Below are positions 33,901-41,345 of a stretch of DNA of 64,000 bases, piece after piece. Source of the stretch: a virus; IMG/VR virus record IMGVR_UViG_3300021963_000001, positions 62,001 through 126,000 of that record; one strand, written 5' to 3'. A program made the position numbers and the translations under genes. The notes under the pieces are model-generated. The model searched no databases, was not told where the DNA came from, and worked only from the letters and a program-made list of their open reading frames with translations. Positions within the stretch are counted from its first letter, which is position 1. Each line of letters opens with the position of its first letter.

Positions 33901-35010
33901 GGTCGGGCTAGCAGTAGTGGTCGTTGTTGTCGTACCAATAATGGGCGTGGCAGTTGTCGTGGTTGTCGTGGTGGTTGATGTGGTCGTGCTGGTTGTAGTC
34001 GTGGTGGTGGTTGTGGTCGTGGTTGTGCAACATGCCCCTAGTACGCGGTAGCCAGCCGCCACGGCATCGTACACAAGGGTGACACCCCCCAAGGGGTAGA
34101 CCGGATAATCGTCGAGATCAAGAACAAGCAGCTTGCTTCCGGCAGGAGTCAAGCCTGAATTGTGCTTGAGGTAGAAGGTATCGGTCTCGCTGACATTCAG
34201 CACATAGACGGTCTCACCGTCGGCGATCTTCTCAACTCCATTGATCTCAAAGCCATTGATGGGCGGGTCAACCCTAACGATGGTTTTTCCGTATCTCATC
34301 AACTCATTAGTGCTGAGACCAGACAGGGCGGGGGTGTGACTAGACAAGGCCACCGCCGAGTTGGCCAGCATTTGGTAGCTGCCGACATGTCGCCATGCAG
34401 TAGAATGTTCGCTCACCAAAACGCCGTCTACGCGGACAAGGCTATATCCTACCGGCCTGCCCGCATCTCTATCCCAGACGACCTTTTGGAGGGCAACTGA
34501 ATTGGTGTTGTCTCGATAAGCAAATACATCAACACACTTACCAGCAGCTTCTGTTGCAGAGACCGAAGGTGTTGGGTCGATAGTGAATTTGCGCCAGCGA
34601 TTTTCTGTGGTGTCCCAGAGTGCAATGTTATCTCCTTGCAATGGGGCCAGGTAAACTGTCCCGGAACCCGCCACCTCTGTGTCGGTCGCCGAGAAAGATA
34701 AGGCGGCGTTAGCCACTCCGTTGTTGTCGAGGGTATCCAGCAAGCCGTCTCTGGTTACCGTGTGGGCAATGGGATCGCCGGAATAATGAAGGACGGCAGA
34801 TGTACCCTCCCGACCGCGCAGCACCGTCAGGGTGTTCGTTTCCGCATCGACAGCGGTTACCCGCATAACTTCTTGGCCGCAGGTAACCTCAAATGGGGCA
34901 GGGGGAAATTTCAAGATGTTAACAACTGTAATTTCAGTGTCGGTCGAACTAATCGGCCCAGCAAGGAAGGTGACGGCTTGATTGGAAAAGCGGTGTAGTT
35001 GCCCGGCCAT
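30973..35010 (-). CDS. Large modular virion protein with poly-Thr linkers and Cys-rich beads
   Basis: The 1345-residue product is modular. Residues 1-327 (GQLHRFSNQAVTFLAG start) are related to the neighbour at 35012-36097 and look like a baseplate or adhesin attachment domain. Two cysteines then lead into poly-Thr linker 329-380. Residues about 385-507 resemble a cupredoxin-like module (SYDCAIHPFEG). About 537-709 resembles a proprotein-convertase P-domain (GVISGLTLRLYN, DSPNGEWTLGL). A beta-rich stretch follows, then four Cys-rich beads (YYCVDD, HYCYSM, WYCAYY and YNCAII, each ending ACxxxC or CNNSGC) joined by Thr/Pro runs. I infer a tail fibre or decoration protein. The beads may be disulfide-bonded, and the Thr runs are candidate glycosylation sites. 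Confidence 0.7.
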   Translation of the reverse strand: MAGQLHRFSNQAVTFLAGPISSTDTEITVVNILKFPPAPFEVTCGQEVMRVTAVDAETNTLTVLRGREGTSAVLHYSGDPIAHTVTRDGLLDTLDNNGVANAALSFSATDTEVAGSGTVYLAPLQGDNIALWDTTENRWRKFTIDPTPSVSATEAAGKCVDVFAYRDNTNSVALQKVVWDRDAGRPVGYSLVRVDGVLVSEHSTAWRHVGSYQMLANSAVALSSHTPALSGLSTNELMRYGKTIVRVDPPINGFEINGVEKIADGETVYVLNVSETDTFYLKHNSGLTPAGSKLLVLDLDDYPVYPLGGVTLVYDAVAAGYRVLGACCTTTTTTTTTTTTSTTTSTTTTTTTTATPIIGTTTTTTTASPTTTTTTTVSPVVAGNCLPEETYVRAVDANNGSYRFEFSSNNTNWFEITPENPKWVANKTYKFHLQNTSAHPFRVFDSQGFSRLVKATTNGASGNVADGFYGGDVTLTVTLNDNVPFSYDCAIHPFEGENAAFIYNGTCTECAQPNMYVRLNMDPATLPPPPAWPSEVPEVQMLLSETTIDNVTYYFGPPQSTGSALRRGKLTFSGMAGVISGLTLRLYNLAATATTSNTVLILRSPAGKDVLIAGQLSVPVDGVGQNYTITNNSADPVLTFGASGSFRPNPNNNQSQNYWDDSASPYGTNLTDLFNDSPNGEWTLGLIANTTGGAFVVNIDSWSLEVLTSTNDTKTVWSVHRDDGGDSALAAYQYEADTAIEPVVYPTNYTILYNLIGANEIKYFRFRSQYAANYYLNAGGYQTGGIRLDIYRNWNASGSPSVTYTNLFDSQQKRLSCSAGEIIVFKFTNTVDSAKTIHLKLQTPEVHYELSADEQNWFMPNRWKFGGINANVAATYNLNLKHLINSKFAMRLLEGVVTTAHSGGNELGVGEITTYYGDQYYYYDSSKSQTQELVFAMGGSNPSTRHMETFTGVLHTLNDANDPERQAIIYSSTCKGGNPPDDTTPPPTTTAQPWVAGYYCVDDTYQNTKSCSYIASRPAANPLVSYAGPYASLSACNAACVSTTTTTTTTTTAAPFVAGHYCYSMYGRIVGSGFGCLYFSSQPEVGDRFDNNNTYYDLLSGPYPNEIACQQSGCPPTTTTTTTTTTAAPTTTTTTTTTTAAPTTTTTTAEPFVAGWYCAYYSGPSGAFYTCQTFNSMPPPESNFNIISGPYENMYACDEVCGQTTTTAAPTTTTTTAEPTTTTTSTTTSTTTTTTTTTTTTTTTTTTTTTTTTPAPEPVTTTTTIAPTTTTTTNPNTTPPATTSTPETTSPGTTGTPAVKTYNCAIIGMAGFDPIYDCQEVNGPGGTYASLNDCNNSGCGNAFHG
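30976..32040 (-). repeat. Alternating Thr-rich and Cys-rich repeat region
   Basis: Within the virion gene this stretch encodes four Cys-rich units of about 40-55 residues (pattern WYC...C...GPY/GTY...C...C), separated by runs of Thr with a few Ala, Pro and Ser. The Thr codons alternate among ACA, ACC, ACG and ACT rather than repeating one triplet. Confidence 0.75.
33871..34026 (-). repeat. Upstream poly-Thr linker
   Basis: Codes for residues about 329-380: a near-pure Thr run with Ser and Ala/Pro breaks, just after a CC pair. Thr codons are again mixed. It separates the N-terminal attachment domain from the cupredoxin-like module. Confidence 0.75.
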
Positions 35011-35011
35011 T

Positions 35012-36097
35012 TTAGTTGCCCTGGTAAAGAATTAGATCAGCTTGCCCGTCGGCGTAAGCCAGTAAATTGCCCAGCCCGTCCTCCAATGCGTTCTGAACGA
35101 GGTCTGGATCGTTATTGCGTGGGGAGCGAACAAAACAATTGTTGACAATACGCCAGGCTCTGCTCACCACATCGTAAACGCACACGACCCCACCCCCAGG
35201 CGGCACCGTCAGGTCGCCCTTGCTTGGGAGTAGGAACTTCTCGTTGGTCAACGCCGACGCAGAGGAGTGTTTCAGCAACACCGCTTGCGAAGATGAAATG
35301 TTGCTCAGGATAACCGTCTTGCCGTCACGGGCAGATTGCAGGCCATGAATGATCACGCCAGCCACGGTGGGGTTAAGGCGGACTACCTTAAAACCCTCAT
35401 GTCGCACGGTGGGGTTGTTAGTAGCGGCCAAACTAACCCGGTAGGCTCCCGGGGTAAATAGACTGCCCTGTCGTTGGATTGTGCCAACATATCGTCTAGG
35501 GACAATGTTGAAATTGTCTGTTCTTATTTTGACTCCGTCTTTCAAGGCCATGGAAGGTCGCGTAAGAGTCGGAGACCAGACTGCCATGAAAAACAAGGTT
35601 TCCTGCATGGATTCGTTCCAATGGGCGAACAAATCCGCACATTCCCCGTCATTCAAAATAGGTGGAAGAGTTTCGACCCCAACCGGGAAACGTCGCCATT
35701 CATTAGCCATCGGGTCGATCAGGAAGATTCCGTTGCCTTGGACAGGCTCGACCTTAATGGAGGTAGCCGGGACAGGACGGACAGAAGCATACCCCTTGTC
35801 ATCGGAAAGGGTCAAAAGGGCTTTTTTGGTTAAGACTGGGATTACTGGGCGACCCTGGAGATGTTTAGTCGCCGCAGTAGATTCTTGGCCGCGTGAAACG
35901 GTCAGCAAAGCATCAGATAATTGCAGTCGAATTTGTATGGCTCGGACAGTCAGAATTTCCGAGTCAATAACGATGTCGAACGGGGTGTTTTGCGGAAAAG
36001 TTGCGGAATAATTAACGACCAGCTGAGTTGAGGCTGTATCGACCGTCTCTTTCAGAGTCGTTACAGCCCCACCAAACCGTCGAAAATTATCCGCCAT
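35012..36097 (-). CDS. Virion protein related to the N-domain of the 1345-aa protein
   Basis: The 361-residue product (MADNFRRFGGAVTTLKETVD) follows the same order as residues 1-327 of the neighbour: DIVIDSEILTVRAI, LLTVSRGQESTAATKH, LSDDKGYASVRP, and GVVIxG/ILHGL-type middle, ending near a C-terminal APP-like tail that lacks poly-Thr. It probably pairs with the large protein in the same virion part (baseplate or fibre). The start at 36097 has GAGGGGCGG upstream. Confidence 0.65.
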   Translation of the reverse strand: MADNFRRFGGAVTTLKETVDTASTQLVVNYSATFPQNTPFDIVIDSEILTVRAIQIRLQLSDALLTVSRGQESTAATKHLQGRPVIPVLTKKALLTLSDDKGYASVRPVPATSIKVEPVQGNGIFLIDPMANEWRRFPVGVETLPPILNDGECADLFAHWNESMQETLFFMAVWSPTLTRPSMALKDGVKIRTDNFNIVPRRYVGTIQRQGSLFTPGAYRVSLAATNNPTVRHEGFKVVRLNPTVAGVIIHGLQSARDGKTVILSNISSSQAVLLKHSSASALTNEKFLLPSKGDLTVPPGGGVVCVYDVVSRAWRIVNNCFVRSPRNNDPDLVQNALEDGLGNLLAYADGQADLILYQGN

Positions 36098-36440
36098 CGT
36101 CGAACCGCCCCTCGGCAAAGGCTAATCGGAGGGCCTCGGTCGCCTGCTGCGCCTTTTCTTCGGAAAAACCGGCCCGGATCAACTTCTTATACACCTTGTG
36201 GTGGGCGTACATCCGGGTGACAGGGCCATTGCCGTGCGCTAGCCCTCGAAGGGCAGAACGGGCTTTTTTGCATTCCCAAAGCAATCGGAGTGCCTGAATT
36301 CCAATGGAGATGATCATGAGAATCGTGAATGGGTCAAAACCCACCAGATTCTCTTCCAAATACCCTTGGAGGATTGGATATTGCCCGCTCACGGCAGGCT
36401 TAATTACGGATTCGTCAGGATTGTGATTTTCTTCGGTCAT
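36087..36440 (-). CDS. Membrane-associated small protein
   Basis: The 117-residue product has one hydrophobic segment (PFTILMIISIGIQALRLLW) near residues 37-55, then a basic, Ala-rich helix (EEKAQQATEALRLAFAEG). The N-terminus is polar. It could be a holin-like or membrane-anchoring factor; no family was recognised. It overlaps both neighbours. Confidence 0.5.
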   Translation of the reverse strand: MTEENHNPDESVIKPAVSGQYPILQGYLEENLVGFDPFTILMIISIGIQALRLLWECKKARSALRGLAHGNGPVTRMYAHHKVYKKLIRAGFSEEKAQQATEALRLAFAEGRFDDGG

Positions 36441-36636
36441 TTTTCATCCCCGTATAGGTTCTTCGCCACCAAACCTTGAGTTTGGAGTCCCAAAACCAAA
36501 GTTCAAGATTGGCTGGGTTCTGAGCAAGAGACGAACCCCAACCAGCTTGCCATTCAGATGACGGAACCAGATTGAAATCTTCTTTGGGCTGATCGGATTG
36601 ACCGAGAAGCGCCATGCTCAAAAACAAATCTTTCAT
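36415..36636 (-). CDS. Small hypothetical protein (73 aa)
   Basis: A Trp-rich product (SEWQAGWGSSLAQNPANLEL, WWRRTYTGM) that overlaps the membrane gene by 26 bp and shares an ATGA-like junction with the protease gene. Nothing else can be said of its role. Confidence 0.45.
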   Translation of the reverse strand: MKDLFLSMALLGQSDQPKEDFNLVPSSEWQAGWGSSLAQNPANLELWFWDSKLKVWWRRTYTGMKNDRRKSQS

Positions 36637-37568
36637 TTGCCGACCAAATCAAAGAGGTGCATGGGTATGTCCTGGCTGGGGAAGCCGTTGAACTGGCTGA
36701 TCAGGAAGGTGTCTCCCTGGCCAATCATGCGCTCAATCGTCTTCCGCTTGACCTTCAGGGTGCCGCGGGGCATCTCCTCGCCCGTGCCGGGGTTCTTGAC
36801 CACGCCGTGGACATCGCCCCAGGAATTGGCAATGTAGACATGTTCCTGGTCGAGCAGGCAATAATCGTAGATGCACATTTGATGCGCCCAAGACCCGCTG
36901 GGGTCGTGATAGCCATCGCCCCCCGGAGTCATCTCAAATCCTTGGTTGCTGGCGACTGTGCAAGAATAGCCATTAGCCAATCCCGCAACCAGATCGTCCC
37001 AGCTTTTCACCTTGGCCGCAGACTGTACGAGATACTTCTTGCCAACATCGATGAACTTGGTATCGGGACCTTTGGCTCCCCAACGACGAGCAATGTCCTT
37101 GCCATAGGGTGGACAGTCATCCTTGTTGGCGAAGATGGAGCCAAATTTCATCACGCCTGCCGCAGCCCACGAACCGATGCTGCCATCACCACCCAGCCTG
37201 CCGCCGCCGATCTGCACGCGGCTGATTCCGTAGATATAGGGGGCGAAGACTGGATGAAACTCCTCGGCGTCCTTACGCATGAGGATGTCCACACAGGAGA
37301 GGTACTCGATGGCGTGCTTCATCCCCCACGCGACACAGTCCCCAATCAGTTGGACGCTCAGCTTGCCACCGATGTCCCGTCCCAGAACCTTGCGGGCCAC
37401 TTGGTAGTTCTGGGAGAACTTGGGGGGATCGGCCACCACATCGCCAACGATCTGGAAGTCGAGGAAGTTGTAGCTGTCCTTGATCAGGGTGAACTGTTCG
37501 GCAGCTACCTCTTCACCCAGCCAGCCCGACTCGTTGCCGTCAATGTAGCCCTTGATGATATCGTCCAT
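36633..37568 (-). CDS. Papain-like (C1-family) cysteine protease
   Basis: The 311-residue product has all the C1 peptidase landmarks: VQLIGDCVAWG (Gln oxyanion hole and catalytic Cys), SWAHQMCIYDY (catalytic His) and VYIANSWGD (Asn plus the SWG turn). No signal peptide is visible. It lacks the usual propeptide, so it may be active as made or may act inside the virion. Papain-like proteases are unusual in tailed phages; they could process host surface proteins during entry or virion proteins. Confidence 0.75.
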   Translation of the reverse strand: MDDIIKGYIDGNESGWLGEEVAAEQFTLIKDSYNFLDFQIVGDVVADPPKFSQNYQVARKVLGRDIGGKLSVQLIGDCVAWGMKHAIEYLSCVDILMRKDAEEFHPVFAPYIYGISRVQIGGGRLGGDGSIGSWAAAGVMKFGSIFANKDDCPPYGKDIARRWGAKGPDTKFIDVGKKYLVQSAAKVKSWDDLVAGLANGYSCTVASNQGFEMTPGGDGYHDPSGSWAHQMCIYDYCLLDQEHVYIANSWGDVHGVVKNPGTGEEMPRGTLKVKRKTIERMIGQGDTFLISQFNGFPSQDIPMHLFDLVGK

Positions 37569-37575
37569 TATGACC

Positions 37576-38391
37576 TCACTTAACGGCTTTCAGCCCAATG
37601 GCAATCTCCCGCCAAGCGTCTGCGTAGTCCTCGGCGGTTGAGATTTTCTTAGACTTGTACATTTGATACAGAGACTTCTGCAATTCAGACCCAAACTCTT
37701 CTAAGGGGTTGGGATCGACATTGGCAGAGGCAAGGGCGGCGTTATTGGCTTGCTTGGTCGCCTCTAGGATTTGATCGCCAGTCTTGTAGGCGCCAGCAGC
37801 AACGGCACTCGCAATAGACTCAAAGGATTCAGCAAGGGCATTTGCAGCTTTAGCCCTAGGTTCTTTGACTTTGCCAACGAAGTGTTGATAGGTGATTTTG
37901 GCCAGTCCGAACCGCCCGTCCGGCAGCGTGGGGGTGGGGTTCGGAGCGGGACCCGGGCCTGGTGGGGTGGGTTGGGGATTTGGACCCGGGTTTGGTTCGG
38001 ACTGGCCAATTTGTAGCTCAGCAGTTAAGAGTTGACTCCTAACTTGAGCATCTTTGATTTTGTCCCCTTCCTTATCAATATATAGATAAGAGACGGCCGC
38101 AATGACAAGCATCTTTTTCGACTGAACACCAGCACCGAAGAAAATGCCGTCTCCTTGTTGCCGAACACGCTTTGGCGTATTGCCCTCAAAGACCTTCCAG
38201 TCCACGCTGACAGAGGCAAGGTTTGGCGACCGATTCTCCATCGGAGAAAGAGCCAAATCAACCAATTCGCCCAGGGGTACGGGCTTCTCAGCCCCCACAA
38301 TCGACTGCTTGGGCAAAGGATATTTATCTTGACCAAAAGCAGTCAGGGCGGACAAAGCAAGGCAAGAGAGAGCAAAAAACGCGCTGCGCAC
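37576..38391 (-). CDS. Secreted protein with signal peptide and Pro-rich linker
   Basis: The 271-residue product starts with a type I signal peptide (MRSAFFALSCLALSALTAFGQ), then a beta-rich domain to about residue 130, a Pro/Gly/Asn linker (PNPGPNPQPTPPGPGPAPNP), and a helical C-domain (AKAANALAESFESIASAVAAG). The layout resembles secreted proteins of planctomycetes and their phages. It is next to the papain-like protease, which could be its partner. Confidence 0.65.
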   Translation of the reverse strand: MRSAFFALSCLALSALTAFGQDKYPLPKQSIVGAEKPVPLGELVDLALSPMENRSPNLASVSVDWKVFEGNTPKRVRQQGDGIFFGAGVQSKKMLVIAAVSYLYIDKEGDKIKDAQVRSQLLTAELQIGQSEPNPGPNPQPTPPGPGPAPNPTPTLPDGRFGLAKITYQHFVGKVKEPRAKAANALAESFESIASAVAAGAYKTGDQILEATKQANNAALASANVDPNPLEEFGSELQKSLYQMYKSKKISTAEDYADAWREIAIGLKAVK

Positions 38392-38399
38392 AAATCACC

Positions 38400-38657
38400 T
38401 CAATTAACAGGGCCAATCTTGGTGGGGACAAACTGGGTTAAAGCCAAGTTGAGTTCAGCCAGGCTAGGCTCCTTGCCGTCTTCAAAGAGGTTAAGGATGT
38501 AGCAAGCGAATTCTGCAAACCAAGGTTGACCGGCCAGCTTGGTCAAAGCATCAATGGCTTTGTCATCGGTAGTGCCTGGCAGAATCTTCTTTAGCCAAGT
38601 TGCAGTTCCAACCACAATCTCGACATAACGCTTTACCTGATCAACATCAGTAGCCAT
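38400..38657 (-). CDS. Small helical hypothetical protein (85 aa)
   Basis: From an ATG at 38657 with GGAG seven bases upstream, the product (MATDVDQVKRYVEIVVG) is helical with a mid-region AIDALTKLAGQPWFAEFACYI. No family was recognised. It lies between the secreted protein and a sigma-like gene. Confidence 0.5.
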   Translation of the reverse strand: MATDVDQVKRYVEIVVGTATWLKKILPGTTDDKAIDALTKLAGQPWFAEFACYILNLFEDGKEPSLAELNLALTQFVPTKIGPVN

Positions 38658-38698
38658 TTCTGTGTCTCCAAGAGGGTATTTCGCACGGATCACCCATA

Positions 38699-39214
38699 CT
38701 AACCTTCCTGGGCCATGAGTCGTTCTTTGAGGTTTTTCATGGCCTCATTCTTCCTTTTCCTGGCCATTTGCTTTGACCAGCCAAACTTGGCCGAGACTTC
38801 CCTCAGAGAGCGACTTTCTAGAAAATAAAACTGCACGATCTCACGATCCTCATCGTTCAGTTGATCAACCGCCTCTCTAATCCATTCATCGTCAACGGTG
38901 GGGAAGCTCTCCTCGCCCACATCAGACTGGCTAGCTTGTTCTAGAGGGACAGTCATAGATAGAACTTTTGTGGAATTTTTCCGAAGCTCCCGCTTACATT
39001 CCCATTCGCAGAAACGAAATAGGGAGGTGGTGAACTTCTGGTTGTAGCTAGGGTCGTGGCATTGCAGGGTGCGCCAGAGAGCATAAAGACTGCAAGTGTA
39101 AAGATCATCGGGATGTAGGAGCGCAGCGTAGCGCGAGGTTACTTTCCGCATGATATTGCGATTGTCCTCGATCTTAAGGGCCTCCTCCAGCTGCTCAGTC
39201 GTAACATCACGCAT
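38699..39214 (-). CDS. ECF-type sigma factor (first of three)
   Basis: The 171-residue product has region 2-like HPDDLYTCSLYALWRTLQ with FTTSLFRFCEWECKREL, and region 4-like QLNDEDREIVQFYFLESRSLREVSAKFGWSKQM, a sigma HTH. The start at 39214 overlaps the previous stop by 8 bp with GGGAG upstream. It probably redirects host RNA polymerase to phage promoters. The other sigma-like genes are at 47679-48197 and 53082-53603. Confidence 0.65.
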   Translation of the reverse strand: MRDVTTEQLEEALKIEDNRNIMRKVTSRYAALLHPDDLYTCSLYALWRTLQCHDPSYNQKFTTSLFRFCEWECKRELRKNSTKVLSMTVPLEQASQSDVGEESFPTVDDEWIREAVDQLNDEDREIVQFYFLESRSLREVSAKFGWSKQMARKRKNEAMKNLKERLMAQEG

Positions 39215-39824
39215 GACCGCACTTCTCCCAGCTTGAGGAGACGATTCGGTCTGCGAGTCCATCGTCTGTGAGTGCTTTGAGAAGGGACTCTCGGTCGCTG
39301 CCACTACAGGCCCAGAGCCGTCCGTCTGGCATTCGGCAGATTGCCCAAACTTCATTCTTATGTTCCTCTGCGAGTTGTTTCTCAAGAAGGCGAACTGCCG
39401 CATCTTGTTTTTTGCTGACCGGCTTGGTTGGGGGAGGCTCCGGAACTCCACACAATGCGTGGTCGATGGCAGTTTGAACTGACTGAGTGTCAAACAAATT
39501 GGCAATGCCGACCCACATCCGGTAACGAGTCCAGACCCGGAGGATTTCCACCCCCTCGATCTGCTCGACTGCCGAAACAACTTCTTTCGTGATGTCGAAA
39601 TTGGTGTGGCAAACCCAGAGCTTGTACAGCTTGCTGCCCAGCCCGTGTTCGCCCATGGGGATAAGGCCATAGGGACCAGCAATCATGCGGACATGTCTGG
39701 CCTGCTCTTCCTCGTCGACGCCAAAAGAGTCAATAGTGGACTGTTCGCCAGACTGTTCGGGGTCCTTCCCGTCCTTCCAGCTCATGGGGTCTTGCCATTT
39801 GAGCCATTGCGTCTTGCGCTTCAT
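39207..39824 (-). CDS. Conserved phage protein (HTNFDIT motif)
   Basis: The 205-residue product contains KLYKLWVCHTNFDITKEV and EGVEILRVWTRYRMWVGIANLF. I know this HTNFDIT plus TRYRFRIGI pattern from many tailed-phage proteins of unknown role. The C-terminal part is helical and charged (LLEKQLAEEHKNEVW). It overlaps the thymidylate synthase gene by 4 bp. Confidence 0.65.
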   Translation of the reverse strand: MKRKTQWLKWQDPMSWKDGKDPEQSGEQSTIDSFGVDEEEQARHVRMIAGPYGLIPMGEHGLGSKLYKLWVCHTNFDITKEVVSAVEQIEGVEILRVWTRYRMWVGIANLFDTQSVQTAIDHALCGVPEPPPTKPVSKKQDAAVRLLEKQLAEEHKNEVWAICRMPDGRLWACSGSDRESLLKALTDDGLADRIVSSSWEKCGHA

Positions 39825-40615
39825 GTCCCAGCTTCTCCCTGGAAAAATTTTCGATACTGCTTCCAGCCTCGGAAATTACCGATATCAACATCTCCCTTGA
39901 GTGCCACAGCCGTGTGTTCAAAGGGCGACCAATGACCAGATGCGGCCAAGCTGTCGTGAAGATCGAAATCCTTCTGGTAATTGATCTGGCCATCAAAGGT
40001 CTGGTAGGACACGCGGGCGGCGCGGGCGGTAGCAACCTTAAGGCGTTCTTCGTTGCTCAAACCTTCGCATTTGTCGCCGAAGGGAATATGCCATTCCCCT
40101 GGATTCAGGAAGGCTGGCACGCTGGCCTCCATTGCGTCCCTCATCTCATAAGCAAGCTTCTGCATCTCTGGTTGAGCGTCTGGATGACAACGCAACTTGA
40201 AGAAATTCTGCCATTCTGTGGCAGTAACGAGTACGGTCACTTTCATCCATGGCTCCAGCAATCTATTGACAATCTGCTTGTGAACGCCGATGGAGAGCAT
40301 TTCCTTGGCCTTGAAGACGGCCTGGTCGCGGGCTTGAAGCCAAATAGACTCGGCTACCGGCTGGTCGGAAGGGGAAAGCTCCGCAAATGCCTGCATGCCG
40401 GACTGGTTTTTCCCCCAGTGGACAGGCATAGCGGGGTCTTTTTCTACCTGCTCGATGATCTTATTGGTCGGAATGGCCCGGCTGCTGGCAGCGTTTCGAC
40501 TGAAAAGTCGATGCGTGTTGAACTCGGCCAAAATAAAACGAGGGAAATTAATCACCAGCGTGGTGATGCGGTTCCCAGCGGGGTTGACTGAATCGGCGAT
40601 GATTTCGGCTGACAT
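39821..40615 (-). CDS. thyX: Flavin-dependent thymidylate synthase (ThyX)
   Basis: The 264-residue product carries FNTHRLFSRNAASSRAIPT, the phage-type variant of the ThyX RHR-x7-S-R-S motif, plus TATEWQNFFKLRCHPDAQPEM and SPFEHTAVAL. It makes dTMP from dUMP with flavin and a folate. Length is family-typical. Start codon shares one base with the upstream gene. The motif has THR in place of RHR, as seen in other phage ThyX proteins. Confidence 0.85.
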   Translation of the reverse strand: MSAEIIADSVNPAGNRITTLVINFPRFILAEFNTHRLFSRNAASSRAIPTNKIIEQVEKDPAMPVHWGKNQSGMQAFAELSPSDQPVAESIWLQARDQAVFKAKEMLSIGVHKQIVNRLLEPWMKVTVLVTATEWQNFFKLRCHPDAQPEMQKLAYEMRDAMEASVPAFLNPGEWHIPFGDKCEGLSNEERLKVATARAARVSYQTFDGQINYQKDFDLHDSLAASGHWSPFEHTAVALKGDVDIGNFRGWKQYRKFFQGEAGT

Positions 40616-41028
40616 TACATATCCTTTCTGAACAAAAAGGCTTCTGTTGGACTTACTACTGGTTCTTGCTCGTTGGTGCCGGGCAAAGCCAATTCCATGG
40701 CAACATGCATGGCCTTCATGGCATATTCAAATTCCGAGTGTCGATCATTGATAATGCCGCAACGAGCGAGAGCGAAATTGATAACGGCCAGCAACTTGCC
40801 AGTCTGAAGCAGACCCAAGAGGGTTCCTAGCTTTTCGGCATTGTCCACGGCTTGGGAGGTGGTTTCCGGCGTCGGCACATCCATTGTGCAACGGATGTCG
40901 TCACCTTCAAGCGTGATGTGGACAGCCAGTTTGACCTCTTTCAAATCTTTTGGGCTGCTAGCAGCATGCTTTTTAGGTGCAGGGGGTCGGCCGCGCTTGG
41001 CCTTCCCAGACTTGTCCAACTTTTCCAT
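40615..41028 (-). CDS. Hypothetical protein (137 aa), basic N-terminus
   Basis: A basic Lys/Pro-rich start (MEKLDKSGKAKRGRPPAPKKH) includes RGRPP, an AT-hook-like pattern. A beta-hairpin and helical C-terminus follow (AVHITLEGDDIRCTM, LLQTGKLLAVINFALARC). It overlaps the next gene by 88 bp. It might bind AT-rich DNA; inference only. Confidence 0.5.
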   Translation of the reverse strand: MEKLDKSGKAKRGRPPAPKKHAASSPKDLKEVKLAVHITLEGDDIRCTMDVPTPETTSQAVDNAEKLGTLLGLLQTGKLLAVINFALARCGIINDRHSEFEYAMKAMHVAMELALPGTNEQEPVVSPTEAFLFRKDM

Positions 41029-41345
41029 TCGTAACCCTCCTCACGCACAGGCAACTCCTCTGGGATCATTCCCCCATATACGAGGAGTTGGGACCATGGA
41101 TCGACAGATTCAGAAATCGCAGCAGCAAGCCTAAGTTCCACCCATCCTTTGTCGGCAATCCGGGCACCCACGCCGGTTAACTTGCGAAGAAGATCAGACG
41201 CAGTCTGGAGACCGTCTTCACCAGGGATAGCCGGAGTGGTTGGCATGCGGTATGGCTGATTCTTGGTGGCCAAAAATTTGATCTCTTGGTTGCCACCAAA
41301 GGGGACGCAGGCCACGACCAGCCCGATCTTTAGGTCACAGGACAT
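40941..41345 (-). CDS. Nudix-like hypothetical protein (134 aa)
   Basis: The product (MSCDLKIGLVVACVPFGGN) has PAIPGEDGLQTASDLLRKLTGV, which resembles a weakened Nudix box, with the E-x7-REUxEE residues mostly lost. The C-terminus runs 88 bp into the preceding gene's reading area in a different frame. Confidence in the family is low; confidence in a real gene is moderate because the start has plausible spacing and the protein keeps a beta-alpha layout. Confidence 0.4.
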   Translation of the reverse strand: MSCDLKIGLVVACVPFGGNQEIKFLATKNQPYRMPTTPAIPGEDGLQTASDLLRKLTGVGARIADKGWVELRLAAAISESVDPWSQLLVYGGMIPEELPVREEGYEWKSWTSLGRPSAADPLHLKSMLLAAQKI

